22,588 nucleotides of DNA from Ruminococcaceae bacterium UBA5401. Its GTDB lineage: Bacteria; Bacillota; Clostridia; Oscillospirales; Acutalibacteraceae. Shown one piece after another: positions 7,582 through 13,820 of the stretch. The notes under the pieces were generated by a model that saw nothing but the letters and a program-made list of their open reading frames with translations, was not told the origin of the DNA and did no database searches. Both the position numbers and the translations under genes were made by a program. Position 1 is the stretch's first letter; each line of letters begins with the position of its first letter. The DNA is taken from NCBI GenBank assembly GCA_002409675.1, contig DHOB01000055.1:1-22588 (forward strand), read 5' to 3'.

Positions 7582-8994
7582 TCAGCCGATGGCGCCCTCC
7601 ATTTCCAGTTTAATCAGGTTGTTCATCTCCACCGCGTACTCGACCGGCAGCTCCTTGGCGATCGGCTCGGCGAAGCCCGTCACGATCATCGCCTTCGCGT
7701 CCTCCTCCGAGATACCCCGGCTCATCAGGTAAAAGACGGCGTCGTCGCTGATGCGGCCGATTTTCGCCTCGTGCCCGACGTCCACGTCGTCGTTGCGGAT
7801 ATCCATCACCGGGATGGTGTCGGAGCGGGAGCGGTCGTCCAGCATCAGCGACTCGCAGTTCACGGCGGACTTGCACCCGTAGGCCTGCGGGAGGATTTCG
7901 ACCGAGCTGCGGTAGACGCAGTTGCCGCCGTCCTTCGAGATGGACTTGGTGTTGATGCTGGAGTAGGTGTGCGGGGCGGCGTGGACGACCTTGGCGCCGG
8001 TGTCAAGGGACTGCCCTTTCCCGGCGAAGGTGATGCCCGTGAACTCCATGCGCGAATGTTCTCCCTTGAGGATGCTCATGGGGTACAGGTACGAAACGTG
8101 GGAGCCGAACGATCCGGAGACCCACTCGATGGTGCCGCCCTCTTCCACAAGGGCGCGCTTGGTGTTCAGGTTGTACATGTTCTTCGACCAGTTCTCGATG
8201 GTGGAGTAGCGCAGGTGCGCGTTCTTGCCGACGTAAAGCTCCACGCAGCCGGCGTGCAGGTTCGCCACGTTGTACTTCGGCGCGGAGCAGCCCTCGATGA
8301 AGTGCACGCTGGAGCCCTCGCTCACGATGATGAGCGTGTGCTCGAACTGGCCCGCGCCCGGCGCGTTCAGCCGGAAATACGACTGCAGCGGGATTTTCAC
8401 ATGCACGTGCGGCGGCACGTACACGAACGAGCCGCCCGACCAGACCGCCCCGTGCAGGGCCACGAACTTGTGGTCCTCGGGCGGCACCAGCTTCATGAAA
8501 TGCTTTTTGACCATCGGACCGTAGACGGGGTCGCGCAGCGCGCTCTCCATATCGGTGTAAATCACGCCCTGGCGGCGCACCTCCTCGCGCACATTGTGGT
8601 ACACGACCTCAGAATCGTACTGCGCGCCCACGCCCGCAAGGGATTTGCGCTCCGCCTCGGGGATGCCCAGGCGCACGAACGTGTTCTTGATGTCCTCCGG
8701 CACCTGGGCCCAGTTGCCCCGCATCGGCGTGTTCGGCCGGATGTAGGTGACAATCTCGTCCATGTTGAGGCCGTCGAGCGGCGGGCCCCACGTCGGCATG
8801 GGCAGACGGTTGTAGGTCCGCAGCGATTTCAGGCGGAACAGGCGCATCCATTCCGGGTCGTTCTTCGCGGCGGAAATCTCGTTGACGATCTCCGGCGTCA
8901 GGCCCTGCCCGACCTGGTAGGCCGGATGGACCGCGTCTTTGATGTCGTATATGGTGCGGTCGATGTCCTGCACCATGGTCTTCTTTTTTTCCAT
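7582..8994 (-). CDS. sufB: SufB, SufBC2D scaffold core
   Basis: With the ATG at 8994 this is 470 residues, the usual SufB length. A GTG at 9012 would add six residues, but it lies upstream of the GGAGGAG that sits seven bases before the ATG, so the ATG is preferred. The cluster-assembly region shows YGCKSAVNCESLMLDDRS with Cys374 and Cys380 (the latter matching the essential SufB cysteine) and GHEAKIGRISDDAVFYLMSRG with the conserved Glu and His. The N-terminal part, including IRPNTPMRGNW and the VPPEDHKFVALHGAVWSGG stretch, is typical of the family. It lies directly after sufC. Confidence 0.97.
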   Translation of the reverse strand: MEKKKTMVQDIDRTIYDIKDAVHPAYQVGQGLTPEIVNEISAAKNDPEWMRLFRLKSLRTYNRLPMPTWGPPLDGLNMDEIVTYIRPNTPMRGNWAQVPEDIKNTFVRLGIPEAERKSLAGVGAQYDSEVVYHNVREEVRRQGVIYTDMESALRDPVYGPMVKKHFMKLVPPEDHKFVALHGAVWSGGSFVYVPPHVHVKIPLQSYFRLNAPGAGQFEHTLIIVSEGSSVHFIEGCSAPKYNVANLHAGCVELYVGKNAHLRYSTIENWSKNMYNLNTKRALVEEGGTIEWVSGSFGSHVSYLYPMSILKGEHSRMEFTGITFAGKGQSLDTGAKVVHAAPHTYSSINTKSISKDGGNCVYRSSVEILPQAYGCKSAVNCESLMLDDRSRSDTIPVMDIRNDDVDVGHEAKIGRISDDAVFYLMSRGISEEDAKAMIVTGFAEPIAKELPVEYAVEMNNLIKLEMEGAIG

Positions 8995-9014
8995 TTCCCG
9001 TCTCCTCCGCACCG

Positions 9015-9758
9015 TCAGACCGCTTTGGATTCCGCCAGCGGCTGGAATCCGGATTCGTTGATTTCATCAATCAGGCTGCTGCCGCCCGTGCGGACGATTT
9101 TGCCGTCCATCAGCACGTGCACCCGGTCCACCGGCAGGTACTCCAGGATTTTCGTGTTGTGGGTGATGATCAGCAGCGAATTTTTGCGGTTCCGGAATTT
9201 TTCGACCCCGCGCGAGACGATTTTGACCGCGTCCACGTCCAGGCCGGAATCCGTCTCGTCCAGAATGGCGAGCTTCGGGTTCAGCATCAGCATCTGCAGA
9301 ATCTCGGATTTTTTCTTTTCCCCGCCGGAAAAACCGACGTTCAGGTACCGGGAGGCGTACTCCTCATCCATGCCCAGCTCGGCCATCTTCTGCCGGAGCT
9401 CCCGCTGGTAGGCGAACAGGCGCACGGGCTTGCCCGTGAGCGCCACCCGCGAAGTGCGCAGGAAATTTTCCAGCGTGATGCCGGGCACTTCCTCCGGGCT
9501 CTGGAACGAGAGGAACAGCCCCGCCTTCGCGCGCTCGTTCGTGGGCAGGCGGGTGATGTCCTTCCCCCCGAACAGGATGGAGCCCTCCTCCACTTTGTAC
9601 TGGGGATGCCCCATAATGGTATTTACAAGCGTGGATTTGCCCGCGCCGTTCGGCCCCATCAAAACGTGGACCTCCCCTTCGTTTACGGAAAGGTCCACTC
9701 CCTTCAGGATTTCGGCGCCGTCCACGCTGACCTTCAGATTTTTTACTTCCAGCAACAT
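9015..9758 (-). CDS. sufC: SufC, ABC-type ATPase of the SUF scaffold
   Basis: This 247-residue ATPase powers SufBC2D. It has Walker A GPNGAGKST (35-43), Q-loop FQSPEE (85-90), the SufC-type signature FSGGEKKKSE (143-152), Walker B LAILDETDSGLD (163-174) and the switch His in ITHNT (198-202). Three in-frame starts lie close together: GTG 9767, ATG 9761 and ATG 9758. AGAGG lies best spaced (eight bases) from the ATG at 9758, and the GTG overlaps that site. It is the first suf gene, with a strong promoter ~90 bp upstream. Confidence 0.96.
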   Translation of the reverse strand: MLLEVKNLKVSVDGAEILKGVDLSVNEGEVHVLMGPNGAGKSTLVNTIMGHPQYKVEEGSILFGGKDITRLPTNERAKAGLFLSFQSPEEVPGITLENFLRTSRVALTGKPVRLFAYQRELRQKMAELGMDEEYASRYLNVGFSGGEKKKSEILQMLMLNPKLAILDETDSGLDVDAVKIVSRGVEKFRNRKNSLLIITHNTKILEYLPVDRVHVLMDGKIVRTGGSSLIDEINESGFQPLAESKAV

Positions 9759-9820
9759 CATATCCACCTCTGCAAAGGGCGCCTTCCGCAGCGCCCCGTT
9801 CTATGATTCCATGGTTCGGA

Positions 9821-9847
9821 GAATGTATACCAATTTAATGCACATTC
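9821..9847. promoter_or_regulatory. Inverted repeat at the suf transcription start (possible operator)
   Basis: GAATGT (9821-9826) and ACATTC (9842-9847) form an inverted repeat with a 15-base AT-rich spacer. It lies just downstream of the -10 box on the minus strand, across the expected start point, where a repressor would block transcription. No protein is tied to it. Confidence 0.3.
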
Positions 9848-9849
9848 AT

Positions 9850-9877
9850 ATTATATCAGAATTTTCCGCCAATGCAA
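9850..9877 (-). promoter_or_regulatory. Sigma-A promoter of the suf operon
   Basis: Reading the minus strand: TTGCAT (9872-9877), 16 bases, TATAAT (9850-9855), with an extended TGA just before the -10. The -35 starts 18 bp after the stop of the upstream HTH gene. No terminator separates the two, so read-through from that gene is also likely. Confidence 0.7.
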
Positions 9878-9894
9878 GCGCCGGAAGCATAAAA

Positions 9895-10362
9895 TCACCG
9901 AAAATCCGAAATTTTGCATCCCAGCGCTTCCGCCAGCCTGCGCAGGGTGTTTTCATCCGGCTCCTTTTCGAGGTTTTCCCACTCGAAGACCTCTTTCTGC
10001 GAGACGCCGAGCTTCTGCGCGAGCGCCTCGCGCGAAAGCCCGGCAAGGTGCCGGTAAGTGGCGATCTTCCTGACCGGCTCCAGCAGGTGGGCCATTTGTT
10101 TTTCCCGGTCTATCAGCAGGGGGCAGCCGTTGTGCAGCATCAGTTCGCAGGAATTTCCCTCCGGGCCGAACACAGCCGGCCCGCCGTCCGGCGAGCGCCC
10201 CTGCGCATATCCGCCGGGCAGAACGTACTCGCGGCCGCCGTCGTCCCGGCCGCGCCAGTCCGGGTCGCCGCCCCACGGCAGAAGGGAGCAGTTTTCCCGC
10301 TCCCGGCTCGGGTCGCGTAAAGAGACGCAGTGGATTTTATAGACCGTGATGATTTCGTTCAT
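9895..10362 (-). CDS. HTH (XRE-type) regulator with Cys-containing N-terminal domain
   Basis: The 155-residue protein has its helix-turn-helix at the C-terminus (about 100-155): LSREALAQKLGVSQKEVFEW followed by PDENTLRRLAEALGCKISDF is a clear XRE/Cro-like unit. The N-terminal ~95 residues match no domain I can name. They contain four cysteines (12, 25, 72, 80), could bind a metal or Fe-S cluster, and may equally be an unrelated ligand-binding fold. The ATG at 10362 is preferred over an in-frame GTG at 10431, because the sequence between them holds the promoter -10. The ribosome site is modest (GAAGG about 11 bases upstream, GGAG one base upstream). The gene sits just before sufC on the same strand, where many Clostridia carry an iscR-like gene, so control of suf or of itself is possible but unproven. 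Confidence 0.75.
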   Translation of the reverse strand: MNEIITVYKIHCVSLRDPSRERENCSLLPWGGDPDWRGRDDGGREYVLPGGYAQGRSPDGGPAVFGPEGNSCELMLHNGCPLLIDREKQMAHLLEPVRKIATYRHLAGLSREALAQKLGVSQKEVFEWENLEKEPDENTLRRLAEALGCKISDFR

Positions 10363-10399
10363 GCTCCGCAAACCCTTCTTCCCGTTAGTATGCCAAATG

Positions 10400-10428
10400 A
10401 TTATAGCACAATTCCGCGGCTGCGAAAA
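10400..10428 (-). promoter_or_regulatory. Extended -10 promoter of the HTH regulator gene
   Basis: Minus strand: a perfect TATAAT (10400-10405) preceded by TGC (extended -10), with only a weak TTTTCG (10423-10428) as -35 at 17-base spacing. It lies ~38 bp upstream of the preferred ATG and ~30 bp after the terminator of the chemoreceptor gene. Confidence 0.6.
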
Positions 10429-10456
10429 CACCCGAAAAAGCGGTGCGCCTTCCGCA

Positions 10457-10496
10457 AAAAGCCCGCCGGGCGGGAATCCCCGTCCGGCGGGCTTTT
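10457..10496 (-). terminator. Strong terminator after the cheW-cheW-mcp operon
   Basis: A GC-rich hairpin with AAAAGCCCGCCGG on one arm and CCGGCGGGCTTTT on the other, around a short loop. The minus-strand transcript ends in a T-run. The structure is symmetric, with A and T runs on both sides, so it would work in either direction. It separates the chemotaxis transcript from the HTH/suf genes. Confidence 0.9.
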
Positions 10497-10514
10497 ATCG
10501 CATGGATATCCGGT

Positions 10515-11984
10515 TTACACATACTTGTCGTCCGCGGCGGCCGCCAGCGCCGCTTTGGCCTTCGGCGCGGCGGGGACGGCGGCGGCCTTGGCCCGCGGGG
10601 CTTTCGCCGGTGCGGCGGGCGGCGCCTTCACGGTCGCAGGGGCGGCCGGCCTGCGGGCCTGCGGGGCCGCGCTTTTCTGCGGGGCGGGCCTCGCCTGGGC
10701 CGTCTTTTTCTCGTCCAGTTTAATCGTCGCAAGCAGCCGCTTGAGGGCTTTGCCCTGGGCGGCCAGTTCCTCGCTGGCCGCCGCGCTCTGCTCCGCCGTG
10801 GCGGAGTTGGTCTGCACCACCGCGGAAATCTGCTGCACGCCCTGGGTAATCTGCCCGATGGAGGTCGCCTGCTGGCTGGAGGCCTTGGCGATTTCTTCTA
10901 TCAGCCCGTCGGCATGGCTGGCGGCCTGCATGACTTCGGTCAGCGTCTTTTCGGTGGAATCCGCCACCTTGGAGCCGTTCCCGACCGCCTTGATGGCGTT
11001 TTCAATCAGGTCCGTGGTGTTCTTTGCGGCCTCCGCGCTCTTGCTCGCAAGGTTGCGGACCTCGTCCGCGACGACGGCGAAGCCCTTGCCCGCTTCGCCC
11101 GCGCGGGCGGCCTCTACGGCGGCGTTCAGCGCGAGGATGTTGGTCTGGAAGGCGATGTCGTCGATGGTCTTGATGATGTTGCCGATTTGCTTGGAGGTCT
11201 CGCTGATGTTCTGCATCGCCTTGGTCATCTCGGCCATTTCCATGCTGGCGTCTTCGAGCTTTTTCTCCTCTTCGGAAGAAGCGCGGTTGGCCTCGGCGGC
11301 ATTGTCGGCGTTTTTCTTCACGTCCGTCGAAATCTCGGCGACGGTCGCCGACAGCTCCTCAATCGAGCTGGCCTGCTCCGTCGCGCCCTGGGCCAGGGCC
11401 TGCGACCCGCTCGCCACCTGGTCGGAGCCGCTGGCGGTCTGGTCGGCGGCTTCCCGCACGTTGAGGGCGAGCGCCGTGAGCGCCTTGCGGATATGGTCCA
11501 GCGCAGACCCGACTTTAGTCCATTCGCCCTGCCACTCATAGTCCGGGTGGTAAGACAGGTCCTGTGAAGTCAGGTGTTCCAGCGCCGCGACCATTTCCCG
11601 TATCGCGCCGCGCTGCTTGGAAACAAACTCGGTGAGGGAGACGGCAATCTGCCCCAGCTCGTCGCCGGTATCCGCTTTGTCAAGGTGAAAGTCCAGGCTG
11701 CCGTTCTTCAGGTCATCAAGCGCGTTGGAGATATCGCTGACGGTGTGGGCGACCCGCCCGCCAAACCGGCCGGTGGCAAACAGGGCAATCACCACGCCGG
11801 CCGCCAGCAAAGCGAGGGAAACCGGCGCGGCAATATCCATGGCCGACGTATAAGCAGCCTCGTTTCCCTTGTTGACCGCCGAGACGACCAGCAGCACCAC
11901 GGTCGGCACGGCCAGCAGGAGGACTACCCAAAGAACGCGGAGGAAAAGTGTCCTGCGTATGTTGTTCGTTTTTTTGCCATTCAT
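10515..11984 (-). CDS. Chemoreceptor lacking a sensory domain, with basic Ala/Pro/Lys tail
   Basis: This 489-residue methyl-accepting protein has two helices (about 13-36 and 49-70) joined by a ~14-residue outer loop, so there is no periplasmic-type ligand domain. A HAMP-like region follows (71-125), then a second linker (about 126-180) and the cytoplasmic signalling coiled coil. The strictly conserved hairpin tip DIAFQTNILALNAAVEAARAG lies at 275-296, continuing into GFAVVADEVRNLA. The last ~65 residues (425-489) are a repetitive Lys/Arg/Ala/Pro tail resembling histone H1, ending DDKYV. The ATG at 11984 is preferred; longer frames run back into cheW. Its AAGGAG is formed by the last codons of the upstream cheW. 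It is probably an energy, membrane-state or relay receptor, but the signal cannot be told. Confidence 0.9.
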   Translation of the reverse strand: MNGKKTNNIRRTLFLRVLWVVLLLAVPTVVLLVVSAVNKGNEAAYTSAMDIAAPVSLALLAAGVVIALFATGRFGGRVAHTVSDISNALDDLKNGSLDFHLDKADTGDELGQIAVSLTEFVSKQRGAIREMVAALEHLTSQDLSYHPDYEWQGEWTKVGSALDHIRKALTALALNVREAADQTASGSDQVASGSQALAQGATEQASSIEELSATVAEISTDVKKNADNAAEANRASSEEEKKLEDASMEMAEMTKAMQNISETSKQIGNIIKTIDDIAFQTNILALNAAVEAARAGEAGKGFAVVADEVRNLASKSAEAAKNTTDLIENAIKAVGNGSKVADSTEKTLTEVMQAASHADGLIEEIAKASSQQATSIGQITQGVQQISAVVQTNSATAEQSAAASEELAAQGKALKRLLATIKLDEKKTAQARPAPQKSAAPQARRPAAPATVKAPPAAPAKAPRAKAAAVPAAPKAKAALAAAADDKYV

Positions 11985-11991
11985 AAAGCGA

Positions 11992-12615
11992 TTACTCCTT
12001 TTTATCCGGGGCCGGAGAATCTGCGGGCGCAGGGCTTTGGGCCTGCCCTTCCCCGGCGGCATCCTGCGGCACATCATCTTTGCCGGCCTCGTCCGCCGGC
12101 TGCGTCACCTGGCTGAATTCCTCGTCGGAAAGAATTTTGGAAACGTCCAGCAGCAGGACCACTTTCTCCCCGATGCGGCCGATTCCGGTCAGATACCGGT
12201 TCGTGACATTGCGGGAGACCTTCGGCGCGGGGGTGATGTGGTCCGCGCCGATATCCGTGACCTCGTCGACCGTGTCCACGATAAAGCCGATATAGCTGTC
12301 TTCGACGCTGGTCACGACGATGCACGTGTTTTCCGTATATTCCGCCTCGGGCTTTTTCAGCCGGAGGCGCATGTCGATGACCGGGATGATGTTCCCGCGC
12401 AGGTTGATGACGCCTTTCGCATAATCGGGAAAATCCGGCAGGGGCGTGATGTCCTGCATACTGATGATCTGCACGACGTCCGAAATCGGAATCCCGAAAA
12501 GCTCCCCGTCCGTCCAGAAGGTCAGGAACTTCTGCTCCGCCTCCGCACTGTCTTCGTCTTCGTCCTCTTCGGTGCCGTCGGCGACATCCAGTCCCTTTGA
12601 AAGTATCTTTTCCAT
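11992..12615 (-). CDS. cheW: CheW adaptor with acidic tails
   Basis: This 207-residue protein has a CheW core (about 27-160): KFLTFWTDGELFGIPISDVVQII, then KGVINLRGNIIPVIDMRLRL and VLLLDVSKIL. CheW links receptors to CheA. The core is wrapped in unusual extensions: an acidic N-terminus (EEDEDEDSAEAE at about 16-27) and a ~40-residue acidic, Pro/Ala/Gln-rich C-terminus. The ATG is preceded by GAGGTG. The stop lies eight bases before the chemoreceptor ATG, whose ribosome site it contains. It is a paralogue of the next gene upstream. Confidence 0.93.
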   Translation of the reverse strand: MEKILSKGLDVADGTEEDEDEDSAEAEQKFLTFWTDGELFGIPISDVVQIISMQDITPLPDFPDYAKGVINLRGNIIPVIDMRLRLKKPEAEYTENTCIVVTSVEDSYIGFIVDTVDEVTDIGADHITPAPKVSRNVTNRYLTGIGRIGEKVVLLLDVSKILSDEEFSQVTQPADEAGKDDVPQDAAGEGQAQSPAPADSPAPDKKE

Positions 12616-12695
12616 TCTTCGTTCACCTCAGCTTTTCTGAAATGGCCCCGCAGGGCACGGTTCTGCGCCGTTCCGGCGGCCTCTGCCGCGGCGGG

Positions 12696-13256
12696 TCAGG
12701 CGACCGGCTGCCCGCTGGAAAGCTGCCGCGCCTCCCCTTCCGGCTGCTCCCGCGGCTCTTTCCGCCGGCTCTCCGCGCCGCGGTGCGTCAGGACTTCCGC
12801 CAGGTCGAGGAACAGGGCCGCCTCCCGGCCCAGGGTCACGATGCCGCGCACAAAGCGCCTGCCTATCGCCTTGCGGGACTGCAGCGTTTCGTCAATCTGG
12901 TCCTCCGTCACGTCGAGCACATCCTTCACCGCGTCCACAATCAGGCCGACCGTATTTTCGCCCTGCTCCACGATTACGACGCTGGTGCGGGAGCTGTATT
13001 CTTTTTCTTCCTTATGGAGCCGCAGCCGCATGTCGATGACGGGCACAATCTTGCCGCGCAGGTTGATGACTCCCTTGACGTAATCGGGGAGGTTCGGCAG
13101 AAAAGTCATCGGCTGGATGCGGATGATTTCCACCACCTGGGACGTGGGGATGCAGTAAAGCTGCCCGTCGATGTAAAAAGTCAGGTATTTTTCGGCGGAG
13201 GCGCTTTTCTTTGCGGACGCTCCTCTTCTCTGCCGCTTCCTACTGGTCTTTTTCAT
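12696..13256 (-). CDS. cheW: CheW adaptor with basic N-terminal tail
   Basis: This 186-residue CheW starts at the ATG at 13256, which has AAAGGG eight to ten bases upstream; longer frames cross the promoter and leader hairpin and are rejected. The first ~23 residues are strongly basic (KKTSRKRQRRG, then AKKSASAEK). The core follows: YLTFYIDGQLYCIPTSQVVEII, KGVINLRGKIVPVIDMRLRL and AALFLDLAEVL. The tail (about 157-186) is polar and charged. It is the first gene of the cheW-cheW-mcp unit. The two CheW cores are close paralogues, but their N-terminal tails carry opposite charge. An 80-bp gap (12616-12695) with no visible signal separates them. Confidence 0.93.
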   Translation of the reverse strand: MKKTSRKRQRRGASAKKSASAEKYLTFYIDGQLYCIPTSQVVEIIRIQPMTFLPNLPDYVKGVINLRGKIVPVIDMRLRLHKEEKEYSSRTSVVIVEQGENTVGLIVDAVKDVLDVTEDQIDETLQSRKAIGRRFVRGIVTLGREAALFLDLAEVLTHRGAESRRKEPREQPEGEARQLSSGQPVA

Positions 13257-13275
13257 GGATTTCACCCTTTCCGCC

Positions 13276-13331
13276 GCAGAGCGCCGTTTCCGGGCTTGAC
13301 GCGCGCCGGGCGGCCGCCGGAAACGCTCTGC
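13276..13331 (-). other. Large hairpin in the cheW leader
   Basis: On the minus strand GCAGAGCGTTTCCGG (13317-13331) pairs with CCGGAAAC...GGCGCTCTGC (13276-13293), giving 15 pairs with one 3-base bulge and a GC-rich 23-base loop. It lies between the sigma-D promoter and the cheW ribosome site. No T-run follows on either strand, so it is not a terminator. It could protect the 5' end or affect translation. Confidence 0.5.
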
Positions 13332-13342
13332 CTTCGGTTTAT

Positions 13343-13369
13343 GTATCGGCACGGCGGGGCAAAAAGTTA
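13343..13369 (-). promoter_or_regulatory. Sigma-D promoter of cheW-cheW-mcp
   Basis: Minus strand: TAAC (13366-13369), 15 bases, GCCGATAC (13343-13350). This is one mismatch in each box from the Bacillus/Clostridia sigma-D consensus TAAA-N15-GCCGATAA, with exact spacing. It begins ~20 bp after the stop of the upstream FlhB-like gene. Confidence 0.75.
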
Positions 13370-13388
13370 GCGGGTGCGGGCGCAAAAG

Positions 13389-13820
13389 TCAAAAACTTTG
13401 CGGAGTTTCTCCCGGCCGGCCCGCCGGGGGCTTTTCGTCTTCCTGAGGAACCGCCGCGGAATCGTCCGGCTGGGGCGCGCCGGGCTCCGCCTGGGCGCCG
13501 GAGGGCGCCTCCTCTTTCCCGGTGGGCGGTTCGCGCGTGACCTTCCCCTGCGCGTCGACCGAAAAGCCGAGGAAATACAGGTAGATATCCACCACCGCCT
13601 GGTACAGCTCCGGCGGGATTTCGGTCCCCGCACGCATCTGCGAAAGGAGCGTGGCGAGCGAATCGTCGCGGAAAACGGGGACGCCGCTGCGCTCCGCGAT
13701 GCCGATGATGCGCTGCGCCGCCTCCCCCGCCCCGGACGCCACCACCACCGGGGCGTCGTCCGGTGAAGAGGGGGAGTACTTCAGTGCGGCGGCCTTCTGG
13801 AGCTTTTCAAACGGAGACAT
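13389..13820 (-). CDS. Free-standing FlhB C-terminal-like protein (YlqH type)
   Basis: This 143-residue protein resembles the cytoplasmic end of FlhB/EscU export-switch proteins: AAALKYSPSSPDDAPVVVAS (10-29), AERSGVPVFRDDSLATLL (42-59) and GTEIPPELYQAVVDIYLYF (65-83). It has no membrane part and lacks the self-cleaving NPTH motif; only the ALKY stretch that normally follows it is present. The last ~50 residues are Pro/Glu/Gly-rich and probably disordered. The ATG overlaps the end of the FliK-like gene by 14 bp, with AAAGGAAG ten bases upstream. The same FliK-like/FlhB-like pairing is found in B. subtilis as ylqG-ylqH, whose role is unsettled. It may tune substrate choice of the flagellar export gate. 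Confidence 0.88.
   Translation of the reverse strand: MSPFEKLQKAAALKYSPSSPDDAPVVVASGAGEAAQRIIGIAERSGVPVFRDDSLATLLSQMRAGTEIPPELYQAVVDIYLYFLGFSVDAQGKVTREPPTGKEEAPSGAQAEPGAPQPDDSAAVPQEDEKPPAGRPGETPQSF

Noticed and set aside
8995..9012. Longer sufB start at the GTG at 9012
   Set aside because: It lies before the GGAGGAG that serves the ATG at 8994, and the extra residues (MRRRRE) are just a translation of the ribosome site.
9768..9894. Riboswitch or T-box before suf
   Set aside because: The leader from the predicted start to sufC is only ~85 bases, with no recognisable conserved core and only a short inverted repeat.
10363..10431. Longer start (GTG at 10431) for the HTH regulator
   Set aside because: The added stretch contains the TATAAT promoter element and has no ribosome site upstream.
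13276..13331. cheW leader hairpin as a terminator of the FlhB-like gene
   Set aside because: There is no T-run after the stem on either strand, and it lies downstream of the new promoter.
13257..13385. Longer start for the basic-tailed CheW
   Set aside because: The extension translates the leader hairpin and promoter; the ATG at 13256 has a well-placed AAAGGG.
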